Source: Pseudomonas sp. B21-023
GTDB taxonomy: Bacteria > Pseudomonadota > Gammaproteobacteria > Pseudomonadales > Pseudomonadaceae
Assembly: GCF_024749165.1 (NCBI RefSeq)
Contig: NZ_CP087190.1
Span: 1,882,001 to 1,946,000, forward strand
Length of the DNA stretch: 64,000 bases
Direction of reading: 5' to 3'
Under the pieces are notes generated by a model. It was not told the origin of the DNA. It did no database searches and was given only the letters and a program-made list of their open reading frames with translations. Below are positions 1 to 9,557 of the stretch, one piece after another. Position 1 is the first letter of the stretch, and each line of letters opens with the position of its first letter. A program made the position numbers and the translations under genes.

Positions 1-2615
1 TGCCCCGGGAAGGCCGGGGCAGGCTCAAGGTATTTCTCGGCGCCGCGCCCGGGGTCGGCAAGACTTTCTCCATGCTGCAGGCCGCCCACGCCCAGCAACG
101 CCAGGGCGTGCGCGTGGTGGCCGGGGTGGTCGAGACCCACGGCCGGGCCGAGACCGAGGCTTTGCTCGGCGGCCTGACCCAGCAACCCCTGCTGCGCAGC
201 GAGTACCGTGGCGTGATGCTCGAGGAAATGGATCTCGACGGCCTGCTCAAGGCCACGCCGCCGCTGGTGCTGGTCGACGAACTGGCCCACACCAACGCCC
301 CTGGTAGCCGCCACGCCAAACGCTGGCAAGACGTGCAGGATCTGCTCGCCGCCGGCATCGACGTATACACCACGGTCAACGTCCAGCACCTGGAGAGCCT
401 CAACGACAAGGTCCGCGACATCACCGGCGTGCAGGTGCGCGAGACGCTGCCCGACTGGGTGTTGCAGGAAGCCTTCGAACTGGTGCTGATCGACCTGCCG
501 CCGCGTGAACTGCTCGAGCGCTTGCGCGAGGGCAAGGTTTACGTACCCGAACAGGCACGGGCGGCCATCGAGGCCTATTTCTCCCAGACCAACCTCACCG
601 CCCTGCGCGAACTGGCCATGCAGACCGCCGCCGCCCAGGTGGACGCGGACCTGGCCAGCGGCTATCGCCAGCGCGGTCAGGAAGCCCCGGCCCTGCGCGG
701 CCGGCTGCTGGTGGGCATCGATGGCGACGAGCAGGCCGAACGCCTGGTGCGCCATGCCTGTCGCGTCGCCCAGCGTCGCCATCTGCCATGGAGCGTGGTC
801 CACGTCGACAACGGCCGCCTGCGTGACGAGACGGCCCGCCATCGCTTGCAGGCTGCCCAGCAACTGGCCGAGCGCCTCGGCGGCGAAGTGGTGCTGCTGC
901 GCGCCGGCGAAGTGGCGCGCACGTTGATCCAGCACGCCGCCGAGCGCCGCGCCAGCCTGGTGCTGGTGGGCCAGTCCCGTGATCTGTTGCGTCGGCGCCT
1001 GTTCGGCGCCGGTGTGGCGGCCCGCCTGCTGCGTGAGAGCCACGGCCTGGAGATCAACGTGCTCGACCGCGACGCCCAGCCGCCAGCGGCGCGTACGGCG
1101 GTAAAGCGCGTATGGGTGTGGCGCCACTACCTGCTCGCGCTACTCGCCACCGCGCTGGCGGCGGGCTTGTCCTGGGCGGTGTCGAGCGTGCTGGCGCTGC
1201 CCAACATTTCCCTGGTGTTCCTCGCCGCCGTGCTGCTGGTGGCAGTGCGCAGCAGCCTGGGGCCGGCCCTGGCGTGCGCGGCGCTGTCGTTCCTCACCTA
1301 CGACTTCCTGTTCATCCCGCCGAACTTCTCCTTCGCCATCCAGCGCGAAGAGGACGTGCTGACCCTGGTGTTCTTCCTGCTGATGGCCGCGCTCACCGGC
1401 AACCTCGCCGCTCGCCAGCGTCGCCAACTGCAGGCCTTGCGCGAAACCCAGGCGCAGACCAACCAGCTGCTCGACCTGTCGCGCCGCCTGACCGTTGCCA
1501 CCGACCGCCAAGCGGTGTTCAGCGCTGCCGGCCAGCATATGGATGGCTGGCAGGGCGTGCAGGTGTGTCTGCTCGAACGCAGCGCCGAGGGCCTGTTGCA
1601 GGTGGCCAGCGGTGGCGCTCCCGCCTTCACCGACAATGAACGCGCCGCCGCCGAATGGGCCTGGCAACATGGCCAGGCCGCGGGCTTCGGCAGTGACACA
1701 TTGCCCCACGGCCGCTGGTGGTGGTGGCCGCTGGCCGTGGAGGAACAGCCCCTGGCACTGCTCGGCATACGCCCACGCGACGGCGAGCCCTTGAGCGACC
1801 AGCGCCGTCGGCTGTTGATGGCCCTGGCGCAACCCCTGGCCCAGGCCCTGGCCCGTGCCCGCCTGGGCGAGCAACTGGAAGCCGCCCGCCTGCACGGCGA
1901 AACAGAGCAACTGCGCAGCGCCTTGCTCGCCTCGGTGTCCCACGACCTGCGCACGCCGCTGACGTCGATGCGCGGCAGTATCGACAGCCTGCTGGCGCTG
2001 GGCGACGCCATCCCCCCGGATGACCGCCGCGAACTGCTCGAAGGCACCCGAAACGAAGCCGAGCGTCTGGACCGCTACATCCAGAACCTGCTGGACATGA
2101 CCCGCCTGGGCCATGGCACGCTCAAGCTGGCCCGCGACTGGGTTGCCCCGGCCGATATCGTCGGCAGCGCCCTCAACCGCCTGCGCGTGGTACTGGCCCC
2201 CCTGCGCGTGCACACCGAAGTCCCGCCGGAACTGCCGCTGCTGTTCGTGCACGCGGCGTTGATCGAGCAGGCGCTGATCAACGTGCTGGAAAACGCCGCG
2301 CGTTTCTCTCCAACGCAAGGCCGCCTGGAACTTCAGGTCTCGGTGCGCGATGAGCAACTGTGCTTCGCCGTGGCCGATGAAGGCCCCGGCATCCCCCAGG
2401 ATGAACGCGAGAAGATCTTCGACATGTTCTACACCGCCGCCCGCGGTGATCGGGGCGGGCAGGGCACCGGCCTCGGTCTGGCGATCTGCCAGGGCATGAT
2501 CGGTGCCCATGGCGGGCGGATCCTGGTCGACGACGGCATCGATGGTCACGGCACCCGCATCACTCTATGCTTGCCGCTGCCGACCCAACCCGATACTGAA
2601 AGTGAAGCCCCATGA
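1..2615 (+). CDS. kdpD: KdpD sensor histidine kinase, 5' end outside window
   Basis: This is the membrane sensor kinase of the Kdp high-affinity potassium uptake system; it phosphorylates KdpE. The reading frame is already open at base 3, so the N-terminus is cut off by the window edge. The visible order is: KdpD domain with Walker A GAAPGVGKT (codons 14-22 of the visible frame) and the LVDELAHTNAPG motif, a Usp-like domain (bases about 700-1060), four closely spaced membrane segments (about 1120-1420), a GAF-like region, the histidine box VSHDLRTPL (about 1936), and an ATPase domain with ENAARFSP and GTGLGL motifs. The stop codon overlaps the kdpE start by 4 nt, indicating translational coupling. 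About 870 residues are visible, close to the family's usual size, so little is missing. Confidence 0.97.
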   Translation, partial: PREGRGRLKVFLGAAPGVGKTFSMLQAAHAQQRQGVRVVAGVVETHGRAETEALLGGLTQQPLLRSEYRGVMLEEMDLDGLLKATPPLVLVDELAHTNAPGSRHAKRWQDVQDLLAAGIDVYTTVNVQHLESLNDKVRDITGVQVRETLPDWVLQEAFELVLIDLPPRELLERLREGKVYVPEQARAAIEAYFSQTNLTALRELAMQTAAAQVDADLASGYRQRGQEAPALRGRLLVGIDGDEQAERLVRHACRVAQRRHLPWSVVHVDNGRLRDETARHRLQAAQQLAERLGGEVVLLRAGEVARTLIQHAAERRASLVLVGQSRDLLRRRLFGAGVAARLLRESHGLEINVLDRDAQPPAARTAVKRVWVWRHYLLALLATALAAGLSWAVSSVLALPNISLVFLAAVLLVAVRSSLGPALACAALSFLTYDFLFIPPNFSFAIQREEDVLTLVFFLLMAALTGNLAARQRRQLQALRETQAQTNQLLDLSRRLTVATDRQAVFSAAGQHMDGWQGVQVCLLERSAEGLLQVASGGAPAFTDNERAAAEWAWQHGQAAGFGSDTLPHGRWWWWPLAVEEQPLALLGIRPRDGEPLSDQRRRLLMALAQPLAQALARARLGEQLEAARLHGETEQLRSALLASVSHDLRTPLTSMRGSIDSLLALGDAIPPDDRRELLEGTRNEAERLDRYIQNLLDMTRLGHGTLKLARDWVAPADIVGSALNRLRVVLAPLRVHTEVPPELPLLFVHAALIEQALINVLENAARFSPTQGRLELQVSVRDEQLCFAVADEGPGIPQDEREKIFDMFYTAARGDRGGQGTGLGLAICQGMIGAHGGRILVDDGIDGHGTRITLCLPLPTQPDTESEAP

Positions 2616-3310
2616 GCCAAGCCGCCACCCTGCTGGTGATCGACGACGAGCCGCAAATCCGCAAGTTCCTGCGCATCAGCCTGGCGTCCCAGGGCTACAA
2701 GGTGATCGAGGCCGGCACCGGCAGCGACGGCCTGGCCCAGGCCGCCTTGAACAAGCCCGACCTGGTGGTACTCGACCTCGGTCTGCCGGACATGGACGGC
2801 CAGCAGGTGCTGCGCGAGCTGCGTGAATGGAGCACGGTGCCAGTGATGGTGCTGTCGGTGCGTGCCAGCGAAGTGCAGAAGGTCGATGCCCTCGACGGCG
2901 GGGCCAACGACTACGTGACCAAGCCGTTCGGTATCCAGGAATTCCTCGCCCGGGTGCGGGCATTGCTGCGCCAGGCGCCCCAGGTGGGCAACCTCGCCTC
3001 GGCGGCGAGTTTCGGGCCGCTGGTGGTGGACTTCGCCTTTCGCAAGGTTACCCTGGATGGCATAGAGATAGCCTTGACGCGCAAGGAGTACGCGCTGCTG
3101 GCGCAGTTGGCCGGGCACCCCGGACGGGTGATCACCCAGCAGCAATTGCTCAAGGACATCTGGGGGCCGACCCATGTCGACGACACCCACTACCTGCGCA
3201 TCGTGGTGGGGCACCTGCGCCAGAAACTGGGCGACGACCCCACCGCGCCGCGGTTCATCGTCACCGAGGCGGGCGTGGGATACCGGCTGGTGGCGCCGTC
3301 CGACCCGTGA
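2612..3310 (+). CDS. kdpE: KdpE response regulator
   Basis: OmpR/PhoB-type response regulator that activates kdpFABC when phosphorylated by KdpD. The receiver domain has the acidic pair in LLVIDDEP, a phosphoacceptor Asp at residue 55 (LDLGLPDMDG) and the conserved Lys in TKPF. A winged-helix DNA-binding domain occupies roughly residues 130-230 (LTRKEYALL, VDDTHYLRIVVGHLRQKL, GVGYRL). The 232-residue length is normal. Its ATG overlaps the kdpD stop (ATGA), and the 3' end converges on a diguanylate cyclase gene only 18 nt away. No clear T-rich terminator lies in that gap. Confidence 0.97.
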   Translation: MSQAATLLVIDDEPQIRKFLRISLASQGYKVIEAGTGSDGLAQAALNKPDLVVLDLGLPDMDGQQVLRELREWSTVPVMVLSVRASEVQKVDALDGGANDYVTKPFGIQEFLARVRALLRQAPQVGNLASAASFGPLVVDFAFRKVTLDGIEIALTRKEYALLAQLAGHPGRVITQQQLLKDIWGPTHVDDTHYLRIVVGHLRQKLGDDPTAPRFIVTEAGVGYRLVAPSDP

Positions 3311-3328
3311 ACAGGCCGGGCGATGGGA

Positions 3329-4915
3329 TCATGATTGGGCAACTGCCGATAGTTCTTTTTCCGTTACTACCCGATTGCGCCCCTGCGCCTTGGCTTGATA
3401 GAGCAACCGGTCCGATCTTTCCAGCGTGTCCGACATCGATTCGCCGGCTCTCCACAGGGCAACCCCCAGCGATATCGTGATATGCCCGACGGTATCGAGT
3501 TCCGCGGCTTCGATCACGGTTCGAAGCCGCTCGGCAACCTCCGCGCCAGTAGCAATTGAACCGTTGGGCAGCAGCAGCAGGAATTCCTCGCCGCCCACCC
3601 TGCAGACCAAATCGTCTGGGCGCGAGGCCTGCCTCATCAACTGGGCCACGGTGCGCAGGGCTTCATCGCCGACGGCATGGCCGTAGGTATCGTTGACCCG
3701 TTTGAAATGGTCGATGTCCACTGCGATCGCAGCGAAGGTTTTCAGTGTTTGCTGCCACAACACCAAGGTTTCTTCCATCGCCCGGCGATTCGCCAGTCCG
3801 GTCAACGGGTCACTGTGTGCCTGTTGATTGAGCCGCCCGATCTTTTCTTGCAGAAGGTTGGCCCCCAGCAGCAGAGCGCGGCGGATCTGCCAGCTTTCAA
3901 AATAATCCGCAGGTACCGCGAGGATGCGCTCGTAGCTTTCAGGTGCATCCAGACGCTTGGCGCTCTCCGCCAGACGAGAGAGCGGGACGGAAATTTTCAC
4001 GCCCAGCCACCAGATCAACAGCAGGCCGAACACACCGAGTGGGACGATGCCTTTGGCAACTTTGATCGTCGTCGCCTCCAGCGTTGCCTCAATGTTCGAC
4101 AGCGGTCGCTGTGAAATCACGCTCCAACGGCTGCTGGGGATACTGGCGAACCCGGCGAGCATCTCGTTGCCACTGCTGTTTATCGCTCGCATCGAGCCGT
4201 GACTGTGCTGGAGCGCCGCCTCGACGATAGGGTCGGTTGCCAGGATCGTACCGATGCGCTCCGGGTCAGGGTGGTACAGCACTTGCCGATGGCTGTCGAC
4301 CAAATAGACATGCGCGCCATCTTCGCGGATGTTCAGGTCCATGAGCGCCTGCAACGTGTTTTTCTGCTCCAGGCGGATGCTCCCGCCCACAAGCCCAAGG
4401 TATTTTCCATCGCGGCTGAAAATGGGATGGGAAACGAACACGACCAGGTTGCCGGCAAGGGACTTGAATGCGTCGCTGATCATCGGCTCTCGCCTCGTTA
4501 GCGGCGAGCGACGTTGCAGCACCTGGCCGTCCAGTTGCAGGCTGCTGGGGGCCGAAGCAATGATTTTTCCTTCGGCGTTGGCTATCAGTACCGAGTTGAA
4601 GCTGTGGTCCTGGCTCAGGAGGCGGTGCGCCTCATCGTGCAGGGCAGATGGGTCTGTGAAGGTGCGACCGATGACGGTGGATGCAAAACCCAGGCGATCG
4701 AGCTCGGAGCTCAATACCCCCTCCACACTGGTAGCGATTCGGGCAGCATAGGCTTCGTTGGTCTGGAGGGCGTTCTCCACCAGCTCGGCTTTCTGGGTGG
4801 TGAACATCACCACGAACGTATTGGCCAGGGTTGCGATGGCACAGATCAGCGCGAATGCCAGCAGCAGCGTGCGCAGGGTGAGCTTGGGGCGTGGCCGTGT
4901 GGGCATGTGGCGCAT
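3329..4915 (-). CDS. membrane diguanylate cyclase with Cache-like sensor domain
   Basis: Predicted to make cyclic di-GMP from two GTP at the inner membrane. From the ATG at 4915 there is a short basic N-terminus, one membrane helix, a large periplasmic region resembling dCache sensor domains, a second helix (GVFGLLLIWWLG), a HAMP-like linker, then a GGDEF domain. The active-site signature is GGEEF (about residues 441-445). An RxxD inhibitory site (RPDD) lies five residues before it, so product feedback inhibition is expected. The frame stays open to 5074, but those 53 codons look non-coding and lie before the hydrophobic segment, so 4915 (or ATG 4906) is preferred. No EAL domain is fused. The signal sensed is unknown. 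Confidence 0.93.
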   Translation of the reverse strand: MRHMPTRPRPKLTLRTLLLAFALICAIATLANTFVVMFTTQKAELVENALQTNEAYAARIATSVEGVLSSELDRLGFASTVIGRTFTDPSALHDEAHRLLSQDHSFNSVLIANAEGKIIASAPSSLQLDGQVLQRRSPLTRREPMISDAFKSLAGNLVVFVSHPIFSRDGKYLGLVGGSIRLEQKNTLQALMDLNIREDGAHVYLVDSHRQVLYHPDPERIGTILATDPIVEAALQHSHGSMRAINSSGNEMLAGFASIPSSRWSVISQRPLSNIEATLEATTIKVAKGIVPLGVFGLLLIWWLGVKISVPLSRLAESAKRLDAPESYERILAVPADYFESWQIRRALLLGANLLQEKIGRLNQQAHSDPLTGLANRRAMEETLVLWQQTLKTFAAIAVDIDHFKRVNDTYGHAVGDEALRTVAQLMRQASRPDDLVCRVGGEEFLLLLPNGSIATGAEVAERLRTVIEAAELDTVGHITISLGVALWRAGESMSDTLERSDRLLYQAKAQGRNRVVTEKELSAVAQS

Positions 4916-5134
4916 CCGGATGCTGAAGGCATGCGATTTGGTGAAGTAGCGTCGCCGTGGGGTTGCAAACGCGCTCCTTGCGCCTTGTGGCGTATCCTGT
5001 GTGGCCTTCTGCATCAAAACGCGATAGTTCGGGCTGAGTATCTCACATCTGTTTTTGAGCCACCATTTTGACATTTATTCGACGGCGCATCGCCTTTCGG
5101 CGACCCGCCGCGAACAATCGCTTGCCCTTGCCGG

Positions 5135-6364
5135 CTAGTCCATTCGCTCGAGCTGCAACAATTCCTCTACCGTCTGCCTGCGGCGAATCATGCGCAATCC
5201 ACCCTGATCGAGCAGGAACTCAGGCAACAATGGCCGGCTGTTGTAGTTCGACGACATGGACGCGCCATACGCCCCCGCATCGTGAATCACCAGCAGGTCA
5301 CCGACCTTGGCCTGGGGCAGGTCCTGGGGGGTCAGCTCTTCGTCGTTCTGGGTGAACACATCTCCCGACTCGCACAGCGGCCCCGCCACCACGGTCGGTT
5401 GCACCGGGCGGCTCACTGGTCGGCCCACGGCATCGAACAGGCTCATGCGGTGGTAAGCGCCGTACATGGCTGGGCGCATCAGGTCGTTGAAACCGGCGTC
5501 GACCAGGATGTAGTGGCGCTCGCCCATCTGCTTGACTGCGCGCACCTCGGCCACCAGGTAGCCGGACTCGGCCACCAGGAAGCGCCCCGGTTCGATCTCC
5601 ATGCGCACGGAGTGGCCGAGCATCGCCTCGATTTCCGAGCGGGCCACCGCCCAGGTGTGGGCGTAGCGCTGCAGGTCCACCGGTTGGTCGCCGTCGCGGT
5701 AGGGGGTGGACAGGCCGCCACCGATGGAGAAGGCCTCGATATCCATGCCCAGGCGGCCGATCAGCCCGACCATGGCTCCGGCCACCTGTTCCAGATGTGC
5801 GTAGTCCACCCCCGAGCCGATGTGCATGTGCACGCCCACCAGGTGCAGGCCGTGCTGCTTCACGCAGGCCAGCGCCTCGGGCAATTGCTCATGCCAGATG
5901 CCGTGCTTGCTGTTCTCGCCGCCGGTGTTGGTCTTGCGGCTGTGGCCATGACCGAAGCCGGGGTTGATGCGCAGCCACACCCGGTGGCCGGGGGAGCGCT
6001 CGCCGAGCTGGCGGAGCATGTCGATGGAGCCGGCGTTGACCTCGATACCGGTCTCCACCACCCGCGCCAGGGTCGGCTGGTCCAGCACGTCGCAAGTCAG
6101 CACCACGCCAGCCGGCTCGCCGCCCACCGATGCGCCAGCGGCGAAGGCGCGTTCCATTTCCCCCAGGGAGACCGCGTCGAGCACCAGGCCGCGTTCGCGG
6201 ATCAGGCGCAGCACGTGCAGGTTGGGGTTGGCCTTCTGCGCGAAGCGCACGGTGTCGAAGTGCTGCTTGAGCTGGTCGATGCGCTGATGGATGGTCTGGG
6301 CGTCGTAGGCCCACAGCGGCGAGCCGTGCTGGCGGACGGCATCGGCCAGGAGGGTGGTGGTCAT
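5135..6364 (-). CDS. lysA: diaminopimelate decarboxylase
   Basis: PLP enzyme of fold type III that converts meso-diaminopimelate to L-lysine, the last step of lysine synthesis. Motifs seen are the Schiff-base lysine in RFAQKANPN (K44), GVHMHIGSG, the glycine-rich SIGGGLSTPY, EPGRFLVAESG, and the catalytic cysteine in GPLCESGDVF. The 409-residue length is normal. AAGGAA lies just upstream of the ATG. It is divergent from a LysR-type gene with a large palindrome between them, the classical lysA/lysR layout. Many pseudomonads also carry a second lysA next to dapF, so this may be the regulated copy; that is inference. Confidence 0.93.
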   Translation of the reverse strand: MTTTLLADAVRQHGSPLWAYDAQTIHQRIDQLKQHFDTVRFAQKANPNLHVLRLIRERGLVLDAVSLGEMERAFAAGASVGGEPAGVVLTCDVLDQPTLARVVETGIEVNAGSIDMLRQLGERSPGHRVWLRINPGFGHGHSRKTNTGGENSKHGIWHEQLPEALACVKQHGLHLVGVHMHIGSGVDYAHLEQVAGAMVGLIGRLGMDIEAFSIGGGLSTPYRDGDQPVDLQRYAHTWAVARSEIEAMLGHSVRMEIEPGRFLVAESGYLVAEVRAVKQMGERHYILVDAGFNDLMRPAMYGAYHRMSLFDAVGRPVSRPVQPTVVAGPLCESGDVFTQNDEELTPQDLPQAKVGDLLVIHDAGAYGASMSSNYNSRPLLPEFLLDQGGLRMIRRRQTVEELLQLERMD

Positions 6365-6413
6365 GGTGGCGTTCCTTGTTTTGGATACGCCGATGGTGAG
6401 GCAGTTTTGGTGA

Positions 6414-6439
6414 TTCAGAAAAATAGCTATTGTTCTGAA
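6414..6439. promoter_or_regulatory. 26-nt near-perfect palindrome, probable LysR-type operator
   Basis: In the lysA/LysR intergenic gap the outer arms TTCAGAA and TTCTGAA flank a central palindrome AATAGCTATT; 24 of 26 positions are symmetric. Size and site fit a dimer or tetramer binding site for the divergent LysR-type protein, controlling lysA and possibly its own gene. Direct evidence is the symmetry only. Confidence 0.6.
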
Positions 6440-6446
6440 GGCAATT

Positions 6447-6459
6447 CATATCTGATATG
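6447..6459. promoter_or_regulatory. second short palindrome in lysA/LysR gap
   Basis: CATATC-T-GATATG is a perfect 6-1-6 inverted repeat, 7 nt from the larger palindrome. Two neighbouring sites are usual for LysR-type regulators (a recognition site and an activation site), so this may be the second half of the regulatory region. Confidence 0.4.
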
Positions 6460-6506
6460 TAGCAACCCCTCCAGATTTCTGGTTACGCACAGGTCTTGTT
6501 GCAGCC

Positions 6507-7421
6507 ATGCGACTTTCCATTCGTCATATCGAAGTTTTCCGCGCCATCATGGCCGCCGGCAGTGTCACTGGCGCCGCGCGCCTGCTGTTCACCTCACAGC
6601 CCACGGTCAGCCGCGAGCTGGCGCGCATGGAGCAGGTCACCGGCCTGAGTTTGTTCGAGCGCGAAGGCGGGCGCCTGGTGCCCAGTGCCCAGGCCTTGTT
6701 GCTGATCGAGGAAGTCGAGCGTGCCTTCGTCGGCCTCGAGCGCATCGACCGCTTCGCCCAGGCCATCCGCAATTTCGAGCAGGGCCGGCTGGCCGTCACC
6801 TGCCTGCCGTTGTTCTCGCAAACCCTGCTGCCGAAGGCCTGCAAGGCGTTTCACCAGCATCATCCTGGGGTCAGCCTGAGCATCACCGCCCAGGAGTCGC
6901 CGTTGTTGGAGGAGTCGCTGGTCGCCCAGCAGCACGACCTCGGCCTGACCGAGACCGCGCAAGTGCCGCGGGGTGCGGTCGGCGAGCTGTTGTTCAACGC
7001 CGACATGGTCTGTGTGCTGCCCGCGCAGCACCCCTTGCTGGCCAAGCCGGTACTCCAGTTGCAGGACTTCCATGAGGTCGATTTCATCAACCTTGCCAGC
7101 TTGGACAGCTACCGCCAGCAACTCGACCGGCATTTCCGCGAGGCCGGCGTGAACCGGCGCACGATCATCGAGACCACCAGCGCCGCCTCGGTGTGCGCCA
7201 TGGTCCGCCAGGGGCTGGGGGTGGCGATCATCAACCCGCTGAGCGGGCTGGAAGCGGGGCAGGCTGGGCTGGCGATCCGCCGCCTGAGCCTGTCGGTGCC
7301 GTACCAGGTGATGCTTATCCGGCCAGAGCTGCGGCCGGCGTCAGTGGTGCTGGAGCCGTTCTGCCAGGCGCTGCGGGTGCAGGCCAGGGCAATGGAGGCG
7401 GCCTTGGCGCAAGGCGCCTGA
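6507..7421 (+). CDS. LysR-type transcriptional regulator, divergent from lysA
   Basis: A 304-residue LysR-type protein. The N-terminal winged HTH has the family signature (RHIEVFRAIMAAGSVTGAARLL, then SQPTVSRELARME), followed by a periplasmic-binding-protein-like effector domain. The position head-to-head with lysA across a palindromic intergenic region matches the E. coli lysR-lysA pair, where LysR activates lysA in response to diaminopimelate. By analogy this is the lysA activator, but the effector is not proven by sequence. Downstream is a gap of 92 nt with no obvious strong terminator, then an unrelated small gene. Confidence 0.88.
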   Translation: MRLSIRHIEVFRAIMAAGSVTGAARLLFTSQPTVSRELARMEQVTGLSLFEREGGRLVPSAQALLLIEEVERAFVGLERIDRFAQAIRNFEQGRLAVTCLPLFSQTLLPKACKAFHQHHPGVSLSITAQESPLLEESLVAQQHDLGLTETAQVPRGAVGELLFNADMVCVLPAQHPLLAKPVLQLQDFHEVDFINLASLDSYRQQLDRHFREAGVNRRTIIETTSAASVCAMVRQGLGVAIINPLSGLEAGQAGLAIRRLSLSVPYQVMLIRPELRPASVVLEPFCQALRVQARAMEAALAQGA

Positions 7422-7513
7422 GCGGTCGGGCGACCGATTGGAACGTTCTCAGCCACGCCAGGGTCAACCCCATCAGCAGTGATCGAAAATGCTCCACAGC
7501 ATGAGGAATCGCC

Positions 7514-7852
7514 ATGAGTACGCTGACGATCGAAGGCTGGTTCAAAGCTGAGGGTGATCGCAGGTCCACCCCGGTGGGCGATATCCACTTCGACATCCAG
7601 GGTGTGAACCACCGCAAGTTGGAGCAGGCCGAGGAGCGCCTGCAACAGAGCCACGAGCCCGAGGCGATGGTGGATGTCGACATGGACAGCCTGAACCTGG
7701 TGTTGCCCGAGGGCTACGGCCCGTTGTCGGACTGCCGCCTGCGCGTCTACCTGAGCGACGACGAGCGTGGCCAGTTCCACCTGGTCGGGCATCGGGCCAG
7801 CGATGGCAGCCTGATCTACACCAATGCGGTGTTGATCGCTCAGCTGAGCTGA
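7514..7852 (+). CDS. conserved hypothetical protein, 112 aa
   Basis: A small acidic soluble protein without signal peptide, membrane helix or cysteine. It starts [17 protein letters not shown] and ends in an alternating hydrophobic stretch ([24 protein letters not shown]) that suggests a beta-rich fold. A ribosome binding site (GAGGAA) precedes the ATG. I do not recognise a family with confidence. Its last 13 nt overlap the 3' end of the convergent cynR gene, so the two transcripts are complementary there. Confidence 0.72.
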   Translation: MSTLTIEGWFKAEGDRRSTPVGDIHFDIQGVNHRKLEQAEERLQQSHEPEAMVDVDMDSLNLVLPEGYGPLSDCRLRVYLSDDERGQFHLVGHRASDGSLIYTNAVLIAQLS

Positions 7853-8769
7853 ATACCGGCTGCGCTGTCGCCGATTTCCAGGCGTGCCGCCACTGACGTT
7901 GCCACTTCGATGAAAGCCCGCGCTGCCGCGCTCTGATAGGCGCCCCTGCGCTGCATCAAGACTGCGGTGCGCTGCAGGCGCAGAGGGTCCAGGGCAATGG
8001 CGGTCAGGTCATCATGGGCCAGGGCGAGGTTGGCGGGCAGCAAGGTCGACAGTGTCGTGCGGCGTACCACTTCGATCACCGCGCCAATGGCGTTGGCCTC
8101 CATCCGCACCCGTGGGCGTATACCGTGCTGGCGGAAATAGCGCTCGATCTGCTCGCGCGTGGCGAACTCGGCGCTGAGCAATATCAGCGACTCGTCGTTG
8201 AGCGCCTGCGGGCCAATGCTGCGGGCAGTGGCCAGCGGATGTGCGCGACCGACCACCAGCGCCAGGGTTTCCACCAGCAGCGGGCGGCTGTCGATGTCCT
8301 GGCTGTGGACCTCATCGAAGGCGATGCCGACATCCAGCTCATCGGCCTGCAACAGCTCCTCCATGCGCTCTTGGGCGATTTCGCGCAGGTTCAGGGTGAT
8401 GTTGGGGTAACGCGCATGGAAGGCCTCGACCAGCGGGCCGATCAGGTAGCTGGTGAAGGTCGGCGTTACCGCCACCCGCAGCGATCCTCGGCTCAGGTCG
8501 CCCACGTCATGGATGGCGCGCCTGGCCTCCAGCAGTTCCTGTTCCGCCCGCTTGGCATAGCGCAGGTAGACATCCCCGGCATCGGTCAGCCGCGTGCTGC
8601 GCCCGGAACGGTCGAACAACTGCGCGCCAAGGCTTTCCTCCAGTTGCCTGACCTGTTGTGACAGCGCCGGCTGGGAGACATGCAGCGCCGCTGCGGCGCG
8701 GGTGAAACTGTGGTGTTGCGCCACTGCGAGAAAGTACTGGAGGTGCCGGGCAAGCATGACTGTTTCCAT
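7840..8769 (-). CDS. cynR: LysR-type regulator of the cyanate operon
   Basis: A 309-residue LysR-type activator. The HTH is at residues 4-60 ([32 protein letters not shown]), followed by an effector-binding domain. It is divergent from cynT-cynS with a 100-nt gap, the arrangement known for E. coli cynR, which activates cynTS in the presence of cyanate. The gap contains CATAAG and CTTATG half-sites (8767-8772 and 8810-8815). The 3' end overlaps a convergent small gene by 13 nt. Confidence 0.92.
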   Translation of the reverse strand: METVMLARHLQYFLAVAQHHSFTRAAAALHVSQPALSQQVRQLEESLGAQLFDRSGRSTRLTDAGDVYLRYAKRAEQELLEARRAIHDVGDLSRGSLRVAVTPTFTSYLIGPLVEAFHARYPNITLNLREIAQERMEELLQADELDVGIAFDEVHSQDIDSRPLLVETLALVVGRAHPLATARSIGPQALNDESLILLSAEFATREQIERYFRQHGIRPRVRMEANAIGAVIEVVRRTTLSTLLPANLALAHDDLTAIALDPLRLQRTAVLMQRRGAYQSAAARAFIEVATSVAARLEIGDSAAGIQLS

Positions 8770-8869
8770 AAGATAATCTGATGCGCTTCATCATAAATGA
8801 GACTTTTACCTTATGTAATGCGCTGCGTAACCTTTGCCTCAACACACCGCGACATTGAGGCAAGCAGCC

Positions 8870-9529
8870 ATGAAAGACATCATCGACGGTTTTCTGAAGT
8901 TCCAGCGCGACGCCTTCCCCGAGCGGGTCAAGCTGTTCAAGGACCTGGCCACCCAGCAAAGCCCCCGGGCGCTGTTCATCTCCTGCTCCGACAGCCGCCT
9001 GGTGCCCGAGCTGGTCACCCAGCGCGAGCCGGGCGACCTGTTCGTCATCCGCAACGCCGGCAACATCGTGCCTTCCTACGGCCCTGAGCCCGGCGGCGTA
9101 TCGGCCTCGGTCGAATATGCCGTCGCCGCCCTGCAAGTGGCCGACATCGTCATCTGCGGCCACTCCGACTGCGGCGCCATGACCGCCATCGCCACCTGCA
9201 AGTGCCTGGACCACATGCCTGCCGTGGCCGGCTGGCTGCGCTATGCCGACTCCGCCCGGGTGGTCAACGAGGCGCGCCAGCATCACAGCCCGCAAGCCAA
9301 GGTCGAGGCCATGGTGCGCGAGAACGTGATCGCCCAGCTGGCCAACATCCAGACCCACCCCTCGGTGCGCCTGGCCCTGGAAGAGGGCCGCGTGCGCCTG
9401 CATGGCTGGATCTACGACATCGAAAGCGGCCGCATCGATGCCTTCGATGGGCGCACCGGCCAGTTCGTGGCCCTGGCGCAGAACCCTGACGTCAACGCCG
9501 TTTCCCACCCCTCCAGGCACGTTGCCTGA
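8870..9529 (+). CDS. cynT: beta-class carbonic anhydrase of the cyanate operon
   Basis: Zinc enzyme interconverting CO2 and bicarbonate. It resupplies the bicarbonate consumed by cyanase and stops CO2 loss during cyanate breakdown. Zinc ligands are at the canonical positions: C39 and the D41/R43 dyad in SCSDSR, H98 and C101 in GHSDCGAM. The frame extends upstream to 8834, but the ATG at 8870 has a good ribosome binding site (GAGGCAAG) and gives 219 residues, the standard length. cynS follows 28 nt later in the same direction. Confidence 0.96.
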   Translation: MKDIIDGFLKFQRDAFPERVKLFKDLATQQSPRALFISCSDSRLVPELVTQREPGDLFVIRNAGNIVPSYGPEPGGVSASVEYAVAALQVADIVICGHSDCGAMTAIATCKCLDHMPAVAGWLRYADSARVVNEARQHHSPQAKVEAMVRENVIAQLANIQTHPSVRLALEEGRVRLHGWIYDIESGRIDAFDGRTGQFVALAQNPDVNAVSHPSRHVA

Positions 9530-9557
9530 ACCTCTTTCAAACCCAAGGAGATACACC

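Noticed and set aside
1140..2549. Long minus-strand open frame of 469 codons opposite kdpD
   Set aside because: It is an antisense shadow in high-GC DNA; the plus strand encodes an obvious kdpD with all motifs. No ribosome binding site or family match.
5282..7075. Plus-strand 597-codon frame opposite lysA and into the LysR gene
   Set aside because: Composition is His/Val/Gly/Gln repetitive, typical of antisense frames; the coding strand has lysA with full motifs.
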